Positions 26,761 to 35,626 of a DNA stretch of 57,466 nucleotides are shown here, piece by piece; positions within the stretch are counted from its first letter, which is position 1; every line of letters begins with the position of its first letter. Below the pieces are notes generated by a model, which ran no database searches, was not told where the DNA came from, and was given only the letters and a program-made list of their open reading frames with translations. The translations under genes were made by a program, and so were the position numbers. The stretch is from Methanoregulaceae archaeon PtaB.Bin056 (GTDB taxonomy: Archaea; Halobacteriota; Methanomicrobia; Methanomicrobiales; Methanospirillaceae), in assembly GCA_002067095.1 (NCBI GenBank), contig MVQD01000062.1, forward strand, positions 1 to 57,466, given 5' to 3'.

Positions 26761-28125
26761 CTAGCGCCTTCTCGCAAGGATAAGGGCTCCCAGGATCGCC
26801 ACGGCGCCGACTGCAAGGAGAGGGAAGACAGGCGACTTCGTGGGTGCCGTGGTGGGGACGGGAGAGAGCATCCCCATCACGGGAGTGGTCTGCCCTGCAG
26901 CGACCTGGGCAGAAACCAGGGCATCGGTATAACCGGGCATCCTGAACGTCACCACGTGTGATCCCGCAGGGACATCATGCAGGGAGAGGGGGGAAAATCC
27001 CTTGTACACGTTGTCGAGGTAGACATCGGCCCCCGAAGGGGAGGACTGGGCAGTGATGTCCCCTGTCGACGAGGGGACGGAACCCGGCGTGAGCGAGACG
27101 GATACCGTCGAGGTCTGTCCGGCCGAGACCGCGACCGTGGTGGTGGAGTCCTGGTACCCGCTCTTCAGCAGCGTGACTGTATGCGTGCCCGGGGCGACCC
27201 CCGTGATATCGAACGGGTTGCCATGGAGTGTCTTTCCACGGTAGTTGCCGTCAAGGTAGATGGCTGCGCCGTCGGGGACCGAAATGACGAGGATGTCTCC
27301 TGTCGTGGGCTGGTATACAGGGGTGAGTGAGACTGAGACAGAGGACTGGCTTCCGGTCGAGATATCCACGTTCTGGGTGTAATCCTGGTAGCCCGAGAGG
27401 TGGAGGCGGACTGAATGCCTGCCCGCACTCAGTGATCCGACGGTAAGTGGCGTGTATCCCCTGTAGATCTCGTCGACGTAGACTTCCGCGCCGGAGGGCG
27501 AAGAAGTGACCCGGAGTGATCCGGTGGTCTGCATGGGAGAGAGCGATGCGCTCACGCTGGAAGTCCCACCCGCACTCACGCTGACAGAGGTACTGTAGGG
27601 GAAGTATCCTGCCATGGATATCTCGATGGTGTGGTACCCCGGGGTCACGTACATGAAGTTCCCGGGGGTTGTCAGGGTCAGGCCCCCATCAAGCCTGGCA
27701 ATGGCCCCGGATGGCGAGGAGCTCACCTGGATGGTACCTGTCTGGACAACGGGCTGGAGATTTGCGTTCACGTAGATTGTCTGCCCCGGGGACGGGTTCT
27801 GGTTGTACATCATGGTCCAGGTATTATACCCGTACTTGCTGATCGAGATGGAATGCGACGGAGTCCCGGTCGTATACACCTCGGTGACCACCGGCGTCTC
27901 TCCAAGGTATTTCCCGTCGAAGATGACATCGGCTCCACCCGGGACCGAACTTATGGAATAATATCCTGTATCTCCGCCTATCTGAGCGCGGTACGTCGTC
28001 CCTTCGGTAGGTACGGCAGTCGGTTCTGTGGTCATGGTGTCAAAGGGGACGTCTTCGCCTGCGGCAAGCCCCGTTCCGACCAGCATTACGCAGGTCAGGC
28101 AGAAAACGAGTACAACAAATCTCAT
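26761..28125 (-). CDS. Secreted protein with five PEGA domains and C-terminal membrane anchor
   Basis: A 454-residue surface protein: signal peptide (about 1-21), a Thr-rich linker, five PEGA domains of about 70 residues (pattern GxLxVxSxPxGAxVYLDGxYxGxTP...PGxHxVxxxxxGY), then a Thr/Pro stretch and a final hydrophobic helix ending LARRR. PEGA domains are common in archaeal and bacterial surface proteins and probably act as spacers or adhesion modules. The ATG at 28125 follows GGAGGATCTC, a clear ribosome site. The frame stays open a further 86 codons upstream, including a hydrophobic stretch, but without such a site. Confidence 0.85.
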   Translation of the reverse strand: MRFVVLVFCLTCVMLVGTGLAAGEDVPFDTMTTEPTAVPTEGTTYRAQIGGDTGYYSISSVPGGADVIFDGKYLGETPVVTEVYTTGTPSHSISISKYGYNTWTMMYNQNPSPGQTIYVNANLQPVVQTGTIQVSSSPSGAIARLDGGLTLTTPGNFMYVTPGYHTIEISMAGYFPYSTSVSVSAGGTSSVSASLSPMQTTGSLRVTSSPSGAEVYVDEIYRGYTPLTVGSLSAGRHSVRLHLSGYQDYTQNVDISTGSQSSVSVSLTPVYQPTTGDILVISVPDGAAIYLDGNYRGKTLHGNPFDITGVAPGTHTVTLLKSGYQDSTTTVAVSAGQTSTVSVSLTPGSVPSSTGDITAQSSPSGADVYLDNVYKGFSPLSLHDVPAGSHVVTFRMPGYTDALVSAQVAAGQTTPVMGMLSPVPTTAPTKSPVFPLLAVGAVAILGALILARRR

Positions 28126-28427
28126 GAGATCCTCCAATTCCTTCTGTATGGTGATTCTTCGAATCATTCCCTGATTAAGACTTCTGCAGATGAACAATGA
28201 ATGATTGGCCGTGGGATTATCAACGTCAGAGGTCACGAGGAGAAGCGCCGCAATTGCACCGCCGGCAAAGAGGCATTCCGCAAGTCCTACAACTATCACC
28301 CTCGCATTGTCGCCAGGAAACCATATGAGAAGTTTTGGCATGCGACTCCGGTTCATCCATTGTTGCCAGGAAGGAAGGGCCAAGTATCATCTGCATCCGG
28401 CGTCAACAATTTGGGTGAGCAGGTTCC
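28126..28427. other. Intergenic region between PEGA protein and pyrC
   Basis: A 302-base divergent spacer. On the minus strand it is open in frame with the PEGA gene and would encode a hydrophobic stretch (VIVVGLAECLFAGG...), probably by chance. GGTGAG precedes the pyrC start. No TATA box stands out and no RNA gene is seen. Confidence 0.4.
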
Positions 28428-29726
28428 ATGGCTGCCGGATGCGATCTGGTCCTCACAAATGTCCTCCTCCCGGGTGGAAGAGTCGCTGATGTCTCGGTCT
28501 TTCGCGGAAAGGTCTGTCACGTGGGTGCACGCCGTACTGCTGGCGAGATCATCGATTGCCGCGGGATGACGGTTCTTCCCGGTGCAGTTGACATGCACGT
28601 CCACATGAGAGGCCGGGATCAGCAGTACAAGGAGGACTGGGCAAGCGGTAGCATGAGTGCCCTTGCGGGTGGAGTGACTCTCGTCGTTGACCAGCCGAAC
28701 ACAGTCCCTCCGCTCACGACCCCTGAATCGTTTGCACGCAGGGTAGCCGAGGCGAGGGATGCATCGTGGTGCCACTATGCCATCAACGGAGGCTTCGTCC
28801 CGGGTTGCGATCTCTTGGCCCTCTGGAGGAGGGGGGCAATGGCGTTTGGGGAGATATTTGCTGCCGCTTCGAGTTATGCCGAAGGGCTCTCTTACGCGGA
28901 CCTCAGAAACGTGCTTGGAACTGTGTCAACCCTGGGAGGCCTATGTACCATCCATGCCGAGGAGGTGGGTGCGGGGCCAGACACGGACCTGGGCTCCCAT
29001 CATGCACTGCGCACGCCGGAGGGCGAGGCCGTTTCAGTGCAGCGGGTCAGGGACCAAAACGACCGTGGATGCCGCCTCCATTTCTGCCACCTGAGCTGTG
29101 CGGAATCGGTGAGCAACGCCGGCAATTCCACGGTGGAGGCCGCTCCCCATCACCTCTTCCTCTCCCTCGAAGAGTTCGACCCATCTGATGCCAGGGGGAA
29201 GGTGAACCCCCCGCTCCGGCCGGATGCTGTCAGGAGAAGGCTTGTCTCCTTGTGGGACAGGATAGACGTCCTGGCATCTGACCATGCCCCACATACTCCT
29301 GCAGAGAAGGAGCTGCCGTTCATGGACGCACCGTCAGGAATCCCTGGGGTTGAGACCATGGTGCCGCTGGCCCTTGCATTCTGCAGGGAGAGGAAGATAC
29401 CCCTCGCATCCCTGATCGAAAAGACATCCATTAGGCCGTGCGAGATCCTTGGGCTCCCCAGAGCCGGCTTCCAGGCAGGCGACCGGGCGGACTTTGGGGT
29501 TTACCCTCCCGGCGATGTGGCCATCGATGCGGACATGCTGCACAGCAGGGCCGGGTGGACTCCGTTTGAGGGTAAGAGGGCAGCGTTTCCTGTCACTGTG
29601 ATCATGGGCGGGGAGGTTGTCTATTCCGAAGGCACCTTTACATTGGGTCACCCTGCGTGGTTCCCGGGGAGAGGCTTTATAGGAGAGGAACTCCCCAGGA
29701 ATAGTGCCGACACAGCACAGCCATAG
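28428..29726 (+). CDS. pyrC: Dihydroorotase
   Basis: A 432-residue amidohydrolase that closes carbamoyl-aspartate to dihydroorotate in pyrimidine synthesis. Metal-site motifs are present: DMHVHMRG near 57-64 (HxH), HFCHLS near 216-221, and SDHAPHT near 284-290. The VDQPNT segment near 87 matches the archaeal/allantoinase-like dihydroorotase group. GGTGAG 12 bases before the ATG serves as ribosome site. Other pyrimidine genes are not adjacent; pyrE lies 7 kb away. A hydantoinase-like specificity cannot be excluded by motif alone, but this subgroup normally encodes PyrC. Confidence 0.88.
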   Translation: MAAGCDLVLTNVLLPGGRVADVSVFRGKVCHVGARRTAGEIIDCRGMTVLPGAVDMHVHMRGRDQQYKEDWASGSMSALAGGVTLVVDQPNTVPPLTTPESFARRVAEARDASWCHYAINGGFVPGCDLLALWRRGAMAFGEIFAAASSYAEGLSYADLRNVLGTVSTLGGLCTIHAEEVGAGPDTDLGSHHALRTPEGEAVSVQRVRDQNDRGCRLHFCHLSCAESVSNAGNSTVEAAPHHLFLSLEEFDPSDARGKVNPPLRPDAVRRRLVSLWDRIDVLASDHAPHTPAEKELPFMDAPSGIPGVETMVPLALAFCRERKIPLASLIEKTSIRPCEILGLPRAGFQAGDRADFGVYPPGDVAIDADMLHSRAGWTPFEGKRAAFPVTVIMGGEVVYSEGTFTLGHPAWFPGRGFIGEELPRNSADTAQP

Positions 29727-29887
29727 GTCCCCGGGTGATCGATTGGCGGATGCCTGGAGATGAACCACGGGACAACCCGGTTGTGCGACAGGCATCGCCC
29801 GGCAATGGGTATAAACAGGGGAGGGACGGCATCAGTCCACCAGTGATCCGCAGTTGTTAATGCCGGGCGACACTACCTTTCCTATGT

Positions 29888-30214
29888 GTGGATGCATTGC
29901 ACGAAGCCCTGATGGAGAGCAGGGAAGGGACAGTCATCTCTCTCGAAGTCGCAGCCGGCGCGAAGGAGAACAGGTTTCCCTCAGGATATAACCCGTGGAG
30001 GAAGAGTATCGGATGCAGCGTGCGTGCTCCCCCAGTGGGTGGGAAGGCCAACGCCGCGGTGGTCAGGCTCCTGGCCGGTTTCTTCGACGTCCATGAAGAG
30101 AGGGTACAGATCCTCTCGGGGAGCACATCGCACCAAAAACGGGTGCTACTCAAAGGGCTTGGGCCGCCCGAAGTCCTGGATATGCTGGCGCGTTCCAGGG
30201 ACCCCGGGAGATGA
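29888..30214 (+). CDS. DUF167 / YggU family protein
   Basis: A 108-residue protein of the DUF167 (YggU) family, recognised by the core VRAPPVGGKANAAVVRLLA followed by a V-x-I-x-S-G-x-x-S-x-x-K pattern (VQILSGSTSHQKRV). It is widespread in bacteria and archaea with no proven function. The first possible start is GTG at 29888; an ATG at 29912 would remove 8 residues and is equally plausible. It lies between pyrC and dnaG on the same strand but with spacers of about 160 bases on each side, so it probably has its own promoter. Confidence 0.82.
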   Translation: MDALHEALMESREGTVISLEVAAGAKENRFPSGYNPWRKSIGCSVRAPPVGGKANAAVVRLLAGFFDVHEERVQILSGSTSHQKRVLLKGLGPPEVLDMLARSRDPGR

Positions 30215-30277
30215 TCCGACCCTGCTGTCCGACTGAAGGGATCTCTTTCATGGCAGATGCTTCAAAAATATATTGAT

Positions 30278-30289
30278 ATATTATAATAT
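30278..30289 (+). promoter_or_regulatory. AT-rich promoter region of dnaG
   Basis: ATATTATAATAT is a perfect 12-bp palindrome within a very AT-rich stretch (30262-30306) about 90 bases upstream of dnaG. It can serve as a TATA box; other TATA-like sequences overlap it, so the exact start is uncertain. Confidence 0.4.
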
Positions 30290-30374
30290 CTAACTTATAT
30301 TTGTCACATGACAGGTGCGGCAGTTCAGCATGGCATTGGTTGGGTGACAGATCACGATTCACGGAGTGGGGTGC

Positions 30375-31619
30375 ATGTACTCCAGCGATACTACCAAGTA
30401 TATGATTCATATTCACCTCGAGGCAGAGGGGGTGGTCGAGAAGCCTGACGTAGTTGGGGCCGTATTTGGCCAGACTGAAGGGTTACTCGGCGAAGACCTC
30501 GACCTGCGCGATTTACAGAGAACAGGGCGCCTGGGCAGGATAGATGTACAGGTAACAAGCAAGAAAGGCGAGACAAAGGGAGAGATATACATTGCGTCCT
30601 CGCTGGACCGTGCTGAGACCGCCCTGCTTGCCGCGTCTTTCGAGACAATTGACCGCGTAGGCCCCTGCGTCGCGAGGGTCCGCGTGGAATCGATCGAGGA
30701 TATCAGGGTCACGAAGCGAAAGCAGGTCATCTCAAGGGCACGCGAACTTTTAATGGACGCGTTTGAGGAGGGGACCATCGACAGCAATGTCCTGATCGAC
30801 GAGGTCAGGGAGAGCATGAGGATGGAGAAGATCGGGACCATCGGAGAGGACAAGGTGCCTGCCGGTCCGAATGTCGCCGATTCCGATGCCATCATAGTGG
30901 TTGAAGGGAGGGCAGATGTCCTCAACCTGCTCCGCTTCGGCATCAAGAACGCAGTTGCGGTGGAAGGCACACGCATCTCCCGGACGATTGTCGAACTCTG
31001 CGAGAAGAAGACCGCAACCGCATTCTTTGACGGGGACAGGGGGGGAGACCTCATACTTCGTGAACTGATGCAGGTCGCGGAGATCGATTATGTTGCATAC
31101 TCCCCGCGTGGAAAGAGCGTGGAGGATCTGAGCAGGAAAGAGATCATCAAGGCATTGCGAAACAAGATACCGGCCGAGTACGTAAGAGAGGAGTTCGCCG
31201 GTGAGGCAGAGGGAGAGACCGCGGACGTCCCCGTTTCGTCAACTTCTCAGGAGATACTCTCCAGGAAGACGAGGGAGAGTGATCCCTCCCACAGAAAGCG
31301 TGGGGGCGAAAAACAACCCGGTCCCACACCCTCGAACGCGCCCCGCACCCTGACCGATCACCTCACTGCAATGCGAGGGTCACGGAATGCGCGATTCCTG
31401 TCGCGGGACTTTACCGTCATCCGTGACGTCTCTGCGGAAGAGGTTGAACGGGTGCTTGAAGAGATGAACGGCGATGCCGCCGGGCTTTTACTTGATGGGG
31501 AGGTAAACCAGAGGCTCCTGGACACCCTTGCGGGAAAAGGTCTCGAGTACGTGGCAGCCAGAGAGTATAAAGGCATAATAAAGCGTCCTTTATCGATAAA
31601 ACTCCTAAAAATGGCCTGA
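30375..31619 (+). CDS. dnaG: DnaG-like primase / exosome-associated protein
   Basis: A 414-residue archaeal DnaG. The N-terminal domain begins with the usual SSDTTKYMIHIHLEAEGVVEKPDVVGA segment (split here into two recognisable parts), followed by the TOPRIM domain with IVVEGRADV near 174 and AFFDGDRGGD near 217. In archaea this protein is associated with the RNA exosome and has primase activity in some species; the main replicative primase is PriSL. The ATG at 30375 follows GGAGTGGGG, and a GTG 3 codons earlier is less likely. A low-complexity acidic/basic linker (about 285-330) precedes a C-terminal helical domain. Confidence 0.93.
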   Translation: MYSSDTTKYMIHIHLEAEGVVEKPDVVGAVFGQTEGLLGEDLDLRDLQRTGRLGRIDVQVTSKKGETKGEIYIASSLDRAETALLAASFETIDRVGPCVARVRVESIEDIRVTKRKQVISRARELLMDAFEEGTIDSNVLIDEVRESMRMEKIGTIGEDKVPAGPNVADSDAIIVVEGRADVLNLLRFGIKNAVAVEGTRISRTIVELCEKKTATAFFDGDRGGDLILRELMQVAEIDYVAYSPRGKSVEDLSRKEIIKALRNKIPAEYVREEFAGEAEGETADVPVSSTSQEILSRKTRESDPSHRKRGGEKQPGPTPSNAPRTLTDHLTAMRGSRNARFLSRDFTVIRDVSAEEVERVLEEMNGDAAGLLLDGEVNQRLLDTLAGKGLEYVAAREYKGIIKRPLSIKLLKMA

Positions 31620-31680
31620 TCTTTTTCCAGGGGTTACCTATTTATCCCCTCTGCAACAACCCTCTTCTGGAGGCGAGAGG

Positions 31681-31965
31681 ATGCACAAAGAGGAACTGAT
31701 CACACTTCACGAGATGCTCTATGAGATCAAGGACTATTTTGAGTCAACGAATTCTGATCTGAAATTCAGCCAGTACTACTCTCTAAAGATCAACCCCGCG
31801 CAGCTTCATAAAAGCAAGATGGAACATAAGTATGCCATCTTCATCCTGGGTAACGAGCTTGCGAATGCCATGAAGGACGTGGAATTCTCTGCTTCCGGGA
31901 GGATCTCTGCAAGGATGAAGGAACTTGCCGTCAAGACCTTAAAAGAGATGGAATATATCCAATAA
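31681..31965 (+). CDS. UPF0058 family protein
   Basis: A 94-residue small archaeal protein of the UPF0058 family, starting MHKEELITLHEMLYEIKDYF and containing the HKSKMEHKYAIFILG core and the C-terminal RMKELAVKTLKEME helix. It is mostly helical and charged and of unknown function. GGAGGCGAGAGG lies just before the ATG, a strong ribosome site. It follows dnaG by 61 bases and may be co-transcribed. Confidence 0.85.
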   Translation: MHKEELITLHEMLYEIKDYFESTNSDLKFSQYYSLKINPAQLHKSKMEHKYAIFILGNELANAMKDVEFSASGRISARMKELAVKTLKEMEYIQ

Positions 31966-31992
31966 GCAATCTGCTTTCCTGATCCTCTCCAC

Positions 31993-32787
31993 TCAGGACC
32001 TCATCTTCTTCTCCTCTGAGAGAAGATACCCGGCGAGGAGCCCGGGGATGTTGACACCCATGCAGTGCCAGTTGGGAGTCCCGTTCACCTCGAGGACGCA
32101 GTAATCGTCACCGCACGGGAGGAGATCGACCCCTCCGTAGTCCACCCCCACTGCTCTCGCGGCGGCCCCTGCAAGTTCTCCCATCCGTTCATCGATCTCC
32201 ACAGGTCTGCCAGTTCCCCCCTGGTGGATGTTGTGGGTCAGAGAATCTGAGACCCTTGATATGGCCCCTACCGCTTTGCCGTCGATGACGAACACCCGGA
32301 AATCCCTGTCGTTTGGGACATACTCCTGGAGGTAGTAGGGGGGCCTGCCGAGTTGCGCCGGTGAATCGATAAGGAAGATACCGTTCCCATCGTATCCATA
32401 CACTGGTTTTATCACCATCTTTCCAAACCTGGCGAGGAGATCGGCCGCGGTCTCGCGCGAGGAGGTAAAAAAGGTCATGGGAGTCGGGATACCCTGGCGG
32501 ACGAAGAGCGTGCTTGTGAGCACTTTGCTTGCGCAGGTGAAGATGGCAAGCGGAGTGTTGACCACCCGGTTGCTGACCGAGAGGGCATGGACCACCTCGA
32601 ACTGGTGTTCGTCCTGCCGGAGCCCGCAGACCCAGATAAGCGCGCCGGATAAGGGACTCGAGAAAGGATCGAGCGTGTCAAGATCGAGATAGGTGCTTTT
32701 ACCTCCCTGCCTGGCGATCTCCCGTGTGACCATTGAGGTCGAGTCATCGCCAGCGGTATCGGTAGGCTTTCGTACGATGTGGATCAT
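31993..32787 (-). CDS. RimK-like ATP-grasp ligase, possible MptN
   Basis: A 264-residue ATP-grasp enzyme of the RimK/MptN/CofF group, with FGKMVIKPVYGYDGNGI near 140-156 (nucleotide-binding loop), YLQEYVPN near 171 and VLEVNGTPNW near 239 (metal-binding). Enzymes of this group add glutamate to small acceptors; in methanogens MptN makes tetrahydrosarcinapterin and CofF caps coenzyme F420. The gene lies close to tes, as MJ0620 (MptN) lies beside MJ0619, which supports MptN but does not prove it. The frame opens 46 codons earlier; I chose ATG 32787 because it starts the domain and a TATA-like TACTATACC lies about 20 bases upstream. Confidence 0.75.
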   Translation of the reverse strand: MIHIVRKPTDTAGDDSTSMVTREIARQGGKSTYLDLDTLDPFSSPLSGALIWVCGLRQDEHQFEVVHALSVSNRVVNTPLAIFTCASKVLTSTLFVRQGIPTPMTFFTSSRETAADLLARFGKMVIKPVYGYDGNGIFLIDSPAQLGRPPYYLQEYVPNDRDFRVFVIDGKAVGAISRVSDSLTHNIHQGGTGRPVEIDERMGELAGAAARAVGVDYGGVDLLPCGDDYCVLEVNGTPNWHCMGVNIPGLLAGYLLSEEKKMRS

Positions 32788-32926
32788 GTGGGGGTCCCCA
32801 TGGTATAGTATCGCGTTGGAGCCGGAAGGGCATAATGGTGACTTGCCGTGCGTGTTGAAGAGTACCTGTCTTACCAGGGGGCTGCGGGCCATCACTTTCT
32901 TCTCTCCGGAGGCAGTACAGACCAAT

Positions 32927-33862
32927 ATGCGTTATTATGCGGACCCTGGAAGAGCAATCGATCTCTCCAGGCTGAACAGGGTGGTGGAAGAGTCCTTTGC
33001 GGAGCATGCCCGGGGCAGGGTGCAGATGCCCCCGAAAGTATACGTGACCCTCCCACGCGGTGATTTTCGGACAATGCCCGCATATATTCCCTCACTTGGC
33101 ATTGCGGGGGTGAAGATCGTGAACGTCCACCCCGACAACCCGTCGAAAGGTATCCCTTCCGTCATGGCTATCACGGTCATACTCGACGTGGAGACCGGGG
33201 CACCGCGTGCCATTCTGAACGCCACGGAACTGACCGAAATGAGGACGGGGGCTGCAGGTGCGGTGGCGGCAGCACATCTCTCCCCTTCAAGGTCAGTGAG
33301 TCTCGGGGTGGTGGGCTCGGGCAGGCAGGCAAAATCCCAGGTGCAGGCCATCGAGAAGGAACTCGATGTCCGCGAAGTCCTTGTCTGGAGCAGGAGCGAG
33401 AAGAACGCCAGTCATCTGTGCAGACAGTTTCGCCATTTGGAGTGCAGGACTTCGAGCCTTCCCAAAGTATGCGAGTGCGAAGTCCTGGTCACTGCCACCC
33501 CGTCCAGGGAACCCCTTGTACGCGACGAGTGGATACGGGAAGGTACGCATATCAATGCGATCGGAGCGGACGCCCCGGGAAAGGAGGAGCTTGACCCGGC
33601 CATACTCAGGCGGGCCAGGGTATTTGTTGATGACATTATGCAGGCAGCCCATTCCGGTGAGGTGAATGTTCCCATTTCAGGAGGCCTTTTCTCTATTGAA
33701 ATGATTGCAGGAACCCTCGGCGAGGTCATCATCGGTGAGAAGAGGAGGATGAGCCGCGACGAGATCACGGTGTTTGACTCCACAGGACTGGCAATACAGG
33801 ACCTGGCAATCGCGGCGATTGCGCTGGAATCTCACGATGGGATAGAACTCACGTTCCCCTGA
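32927..33862 (+). CDS. Ornithine cyclodeaminase / mu-crystallin family protein (alanine dehydrogenase type)
   Basis: A 311-residue NAD-binding protein of COG2423. It has the N-terminal substrate-binding part with KVYVTLPRGDFRTMPAYIP and KIVNVHPDNP, the TELTEMRTGAAGAVAA segment near 98-113, the Rossmann loop GVVGSGRQAKSQ near 126, and the late NAIGADAPGKEELD near 206. In archaea such proteins include the alanine dehydrogenase of Archaeoglobus; ornithine cyclodeaminase is the alternative. The upstream open frame starts 78 codons earlier, over the divergent ligase gene, so ATG 32927 (preceded by GGAGG at a rather long spacing) is preferred. Confidence 0.85.
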   Translation: MRYYADPGRAIDLSRLNRVVEESFAEHARGRVQMPPKVYVTLPRGDFRTMPAYIPSLGIAGVKIVNVHPDNPSKGIPSVMAITVILDVETGAPRAILNATELTEMRTGAAGAVAAAHLSPSRSVSLGVVGSGRQAKSQVQAIEKELDVREVLVWSRSEKNASHLCRQFRHLECRTSSLPKVCECEVLVTATPSREPLVRDEWIREGTHINAIGADAPGKEELDPAILRRARVFVDDIMQAAHSGEVNVPISGGLFSIEMIAGTLGEVIIGEKRRMSRDEITVFDSTGLAIQDLAIAAIALESHDGIELTFP

Positions 33863-33934
33863 AAGGGCCGCCCGCCACTCGGATTAAGGCAGCCTTTTCC
33901 GAATTAGCCACCTCGAAATATTGTCAGGAAAGAC

Positions 33935-34090
33935 TTGCGCTCTCTTGGAAAATCCTTTGTGAGAACCATTCCCAACATCGCAACCGGTAGCAGGGTAATT
34001 GGAGCATATATGGGGAAGATCGGTGCCCGCGAAGGGGTGAGGGATACCAACTTCACCCCGGCCAGCTCCCGAAGAGTGAAAGGAGGATGA
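33935..34090 (+). CDS. Possible 51-residue basic protein
   Basis: A short frame opening with TTG at 33935 after AGGAAAGAC, reading LRSLGKSFVRTIPNIATG... and ending ASSRRVKGG. It is rich in Arg, Lys and Gly and has no hydrophobic segment. It occupies most of the 234-base gap between the dehydrogenase gene and the convergent tes gene, stopping 6 bases short of tes. In-frame GTG (33959) and ATG (34010) starts would shorten it. I do not recognise a family; the composition suggests a nucleic-acid or ribosome-binding peptide. It may be chance. Confidence 0.4.
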   Translation: MRSLGKSFVRTIPNIATGSRVIGAYMGKIGAREGVRDTNFTPASSRRVKGG

Positions 34091-34096
34091 AGACCT

Positions 34097-35569
34097 TTAC
34101 TCGGGCAGGGGGCAACTCCACTTCTTCCACACGATCTCCCTGTAGACGGGGCCGCTGTTGTACGTGCAGAAGGGAATCAGCGTGCCGTCCGGGGTCGCAT
34201 AATGGATGCAGCAACGCTGGACGCGGGAGAGGTCGTAGTTATACCTGTCCATGAAATGCATGGTCCCAATAAAAAGTGCATTCCAGTGGAAATCACGAAG
34301 GGCTTCGAAGTTCTGGAAGAGGAGCGTTTTTCCAAAGAGTTTCCAGAACTCCGCGCTGCTCCCGTGCTCGCTCTTTTTAAAAGACTCCTTCATGTCGCCG
34401 ATAGCCTCGATAAGGGCCATGTACTTATTTAAAGTGCCACCCTTTCGCAGTTTTGCGGCAGTCTCGTTGAGTGCCTGGAACAGGCTCTCGACATCGACCA
34501 TCCTGTTCACGGGTGTCATGCCGTCATCATTCACGAACACGTATGTCGCAGCGCCGCAGTGCTGGTGGGCGGTGAACCGTATCTGCGGCTTGCCGGTATA
34601 CGCCTCCACAAAATCCGAGAAGGGGACCACGCAGGGGACAGGATAGAAGTCGGCCTTCTTGATCACACCGCCCGTCTGGTCTTCTATGTCCCCGAGGAGT
34701 TCGGGGATGGTGATGCGTTCGCGCTGCACGTCCTCTTCGCTTGCAGCCCCGGTAAAGGCGATGGGCTGGAAGTTGACGCCCCTCACCGCGCGGATGTGGT
34801 CTGCCGCGAACCGGATGATTGCGCCGACCTCGTGGTCGTTCCTCCCCTTGATCACAGTGGGGACAAGTACTACCCCTACTTTCAGATCTTCGCTGTTCCT
34901 TATCGCTTTTTTATCGCTGGATAGTTTTGGGTTGGTCTCCCTGCTCACCCCATCGAAGTGGAGGTACAGGGTCGAGAGGCCCGCATCGCGCAGTTCTGCA
35001 AGGTAGGAAGGGTCCTGCGCTATCTTGATGCCGTTGGTGGCAAGTTGTACCTGCGGGAACCCCAGTTCCTTTGCCGTACGGATGATCAGGGGCAGGTCCT
35101 CCCTCATCGTGGGCTCCCCTCCCGAGAACTGGACAGCCGGTGCAGGAACAGGCATCTCACTCCTGAGCAGTTTCATCATGTCGACGATCTGCTCGAACGT
35201 GGGTTCGTATATGTAACCGCAAGCACGTGCGTTGGCAAAACAGAAGTCGCAGTTCAGGTTGCAGCGATTGGTGAGGTCGATATTTGCCAGGAGAGTGCTG
35301 GACTTGTGGTTGCTGCAAATCCCGCAATAATTGGGACAGCCGTCGGCTGGTGCGAGCCGGTGAGGGTTCTCGATGCCTCTGCCCAGTGATTCGTACTGCT
35401 CGAATTTCTTCCACAATTCTGCATCAGACCAATAAATATCTCGGAAATGACCATGCTCAGGGCAGGAGCGTTCCAGCCATACTTTCCCATCGTCCTCCAC
35501 CACGGTTGCCTCAAGGACCGCGTTGCAGGTCGGGCATAAACTCCTGGTTCTCTTCAAGATAACGGCCAT
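34097..35569 (-). CDS. tes: Tetraether lipid synthase Tes (radical SAM)
   Basis: A 490-residue radical SAM enzyme of the MJ0619 family. The N-terminus has zinc or iron binding cysteines (CPTC at 12-15, CPEH at 36-39, CPNYCGIC at 78-85), then the radical SAM site C103-x3-C107-x2-C110 (CNLNCDFC) and the SAM-binding FSGGEPTMRED near 148. Tes joins the ends of two phytanyl chains to make the membrane-spanning chains of tetraether lipids (GDGT); earlier annotations called this family a methyltransferase of methanopterin. Length is typical. It is divergent from carS, also a lipid gene, across a 57-base spacer, and a GGGTGG / GGTGAC stretch precedes the ATG. Confidence 0.92.
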   Translation of the reverse strand: MAVILKRTRSLCPTCNAVLEATVVEDDGKVWLERSCPEHGHFRDIYWSDAELWKKFEQYESLGRGIENPHRLAPADGCPNYCGICSNHKSSTLLANIDLTNRCNLNCDFCFANARACGYIYEPTFEQIVDMMKLLRSEMPVPAPAVQFSGGEPTMREDLPLIIRTAKELGFPQVQLATNGIKIAQDPSYLAELRDAGLSTLYLHFDGVSRETNPKLSSDKKAIRNSEDLKVGVVLVPTVIKGRNDHEVGAIIRFAADHIRAVRGVNFQPIAFTGAASEEDVQRERITIPELLGDIEDQTGGVIKKADFYPVPCVVPFSDFVEAYTGKPQIRFTAHQHCGAATYVFVNDDGMTPVNRMVDVESLFQALNETAAKLRKGGTLNKYMALIEAIGDMKESFKKSEHGSSAEFWKLFGKTLLFQNFEALRDFHWNALFIGTMHFMDRYNYDLSRVQRCCIHYATPDGTLIPFCTYNSGPVYREIVWKKWSCPLPE

Positions 35570-35615
35570 GTCACCAATCCACCCAAGAATTGATATCTTC
35601 TGGGATATCTTAATG

Positions 35616-35623
35616 CTTATAAT
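35616..35623. promoter_or_regulatory. Shared bidirectional TATA box between tes and carS
   Basis: CTTATAAT contains the palindrome TTATAA at 35617-35622. It lies about 50 bases from the tes start, leaving room for a short leader with a ribosome site, and about 25-40 bases before the carS start region. No other TATA candidate is visible in the 57-base spacer, so one box may serve both directions. Confidence 0.45.
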
Positions 35624-35626
35624 TAC

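Noticed and set aside
28126-28383. N-terminal extension of the five-PEGA protein
   Set aside because: The frame is open, but the ATG at 28125 begins a good signal peptide directly after GGAGGATCTC.
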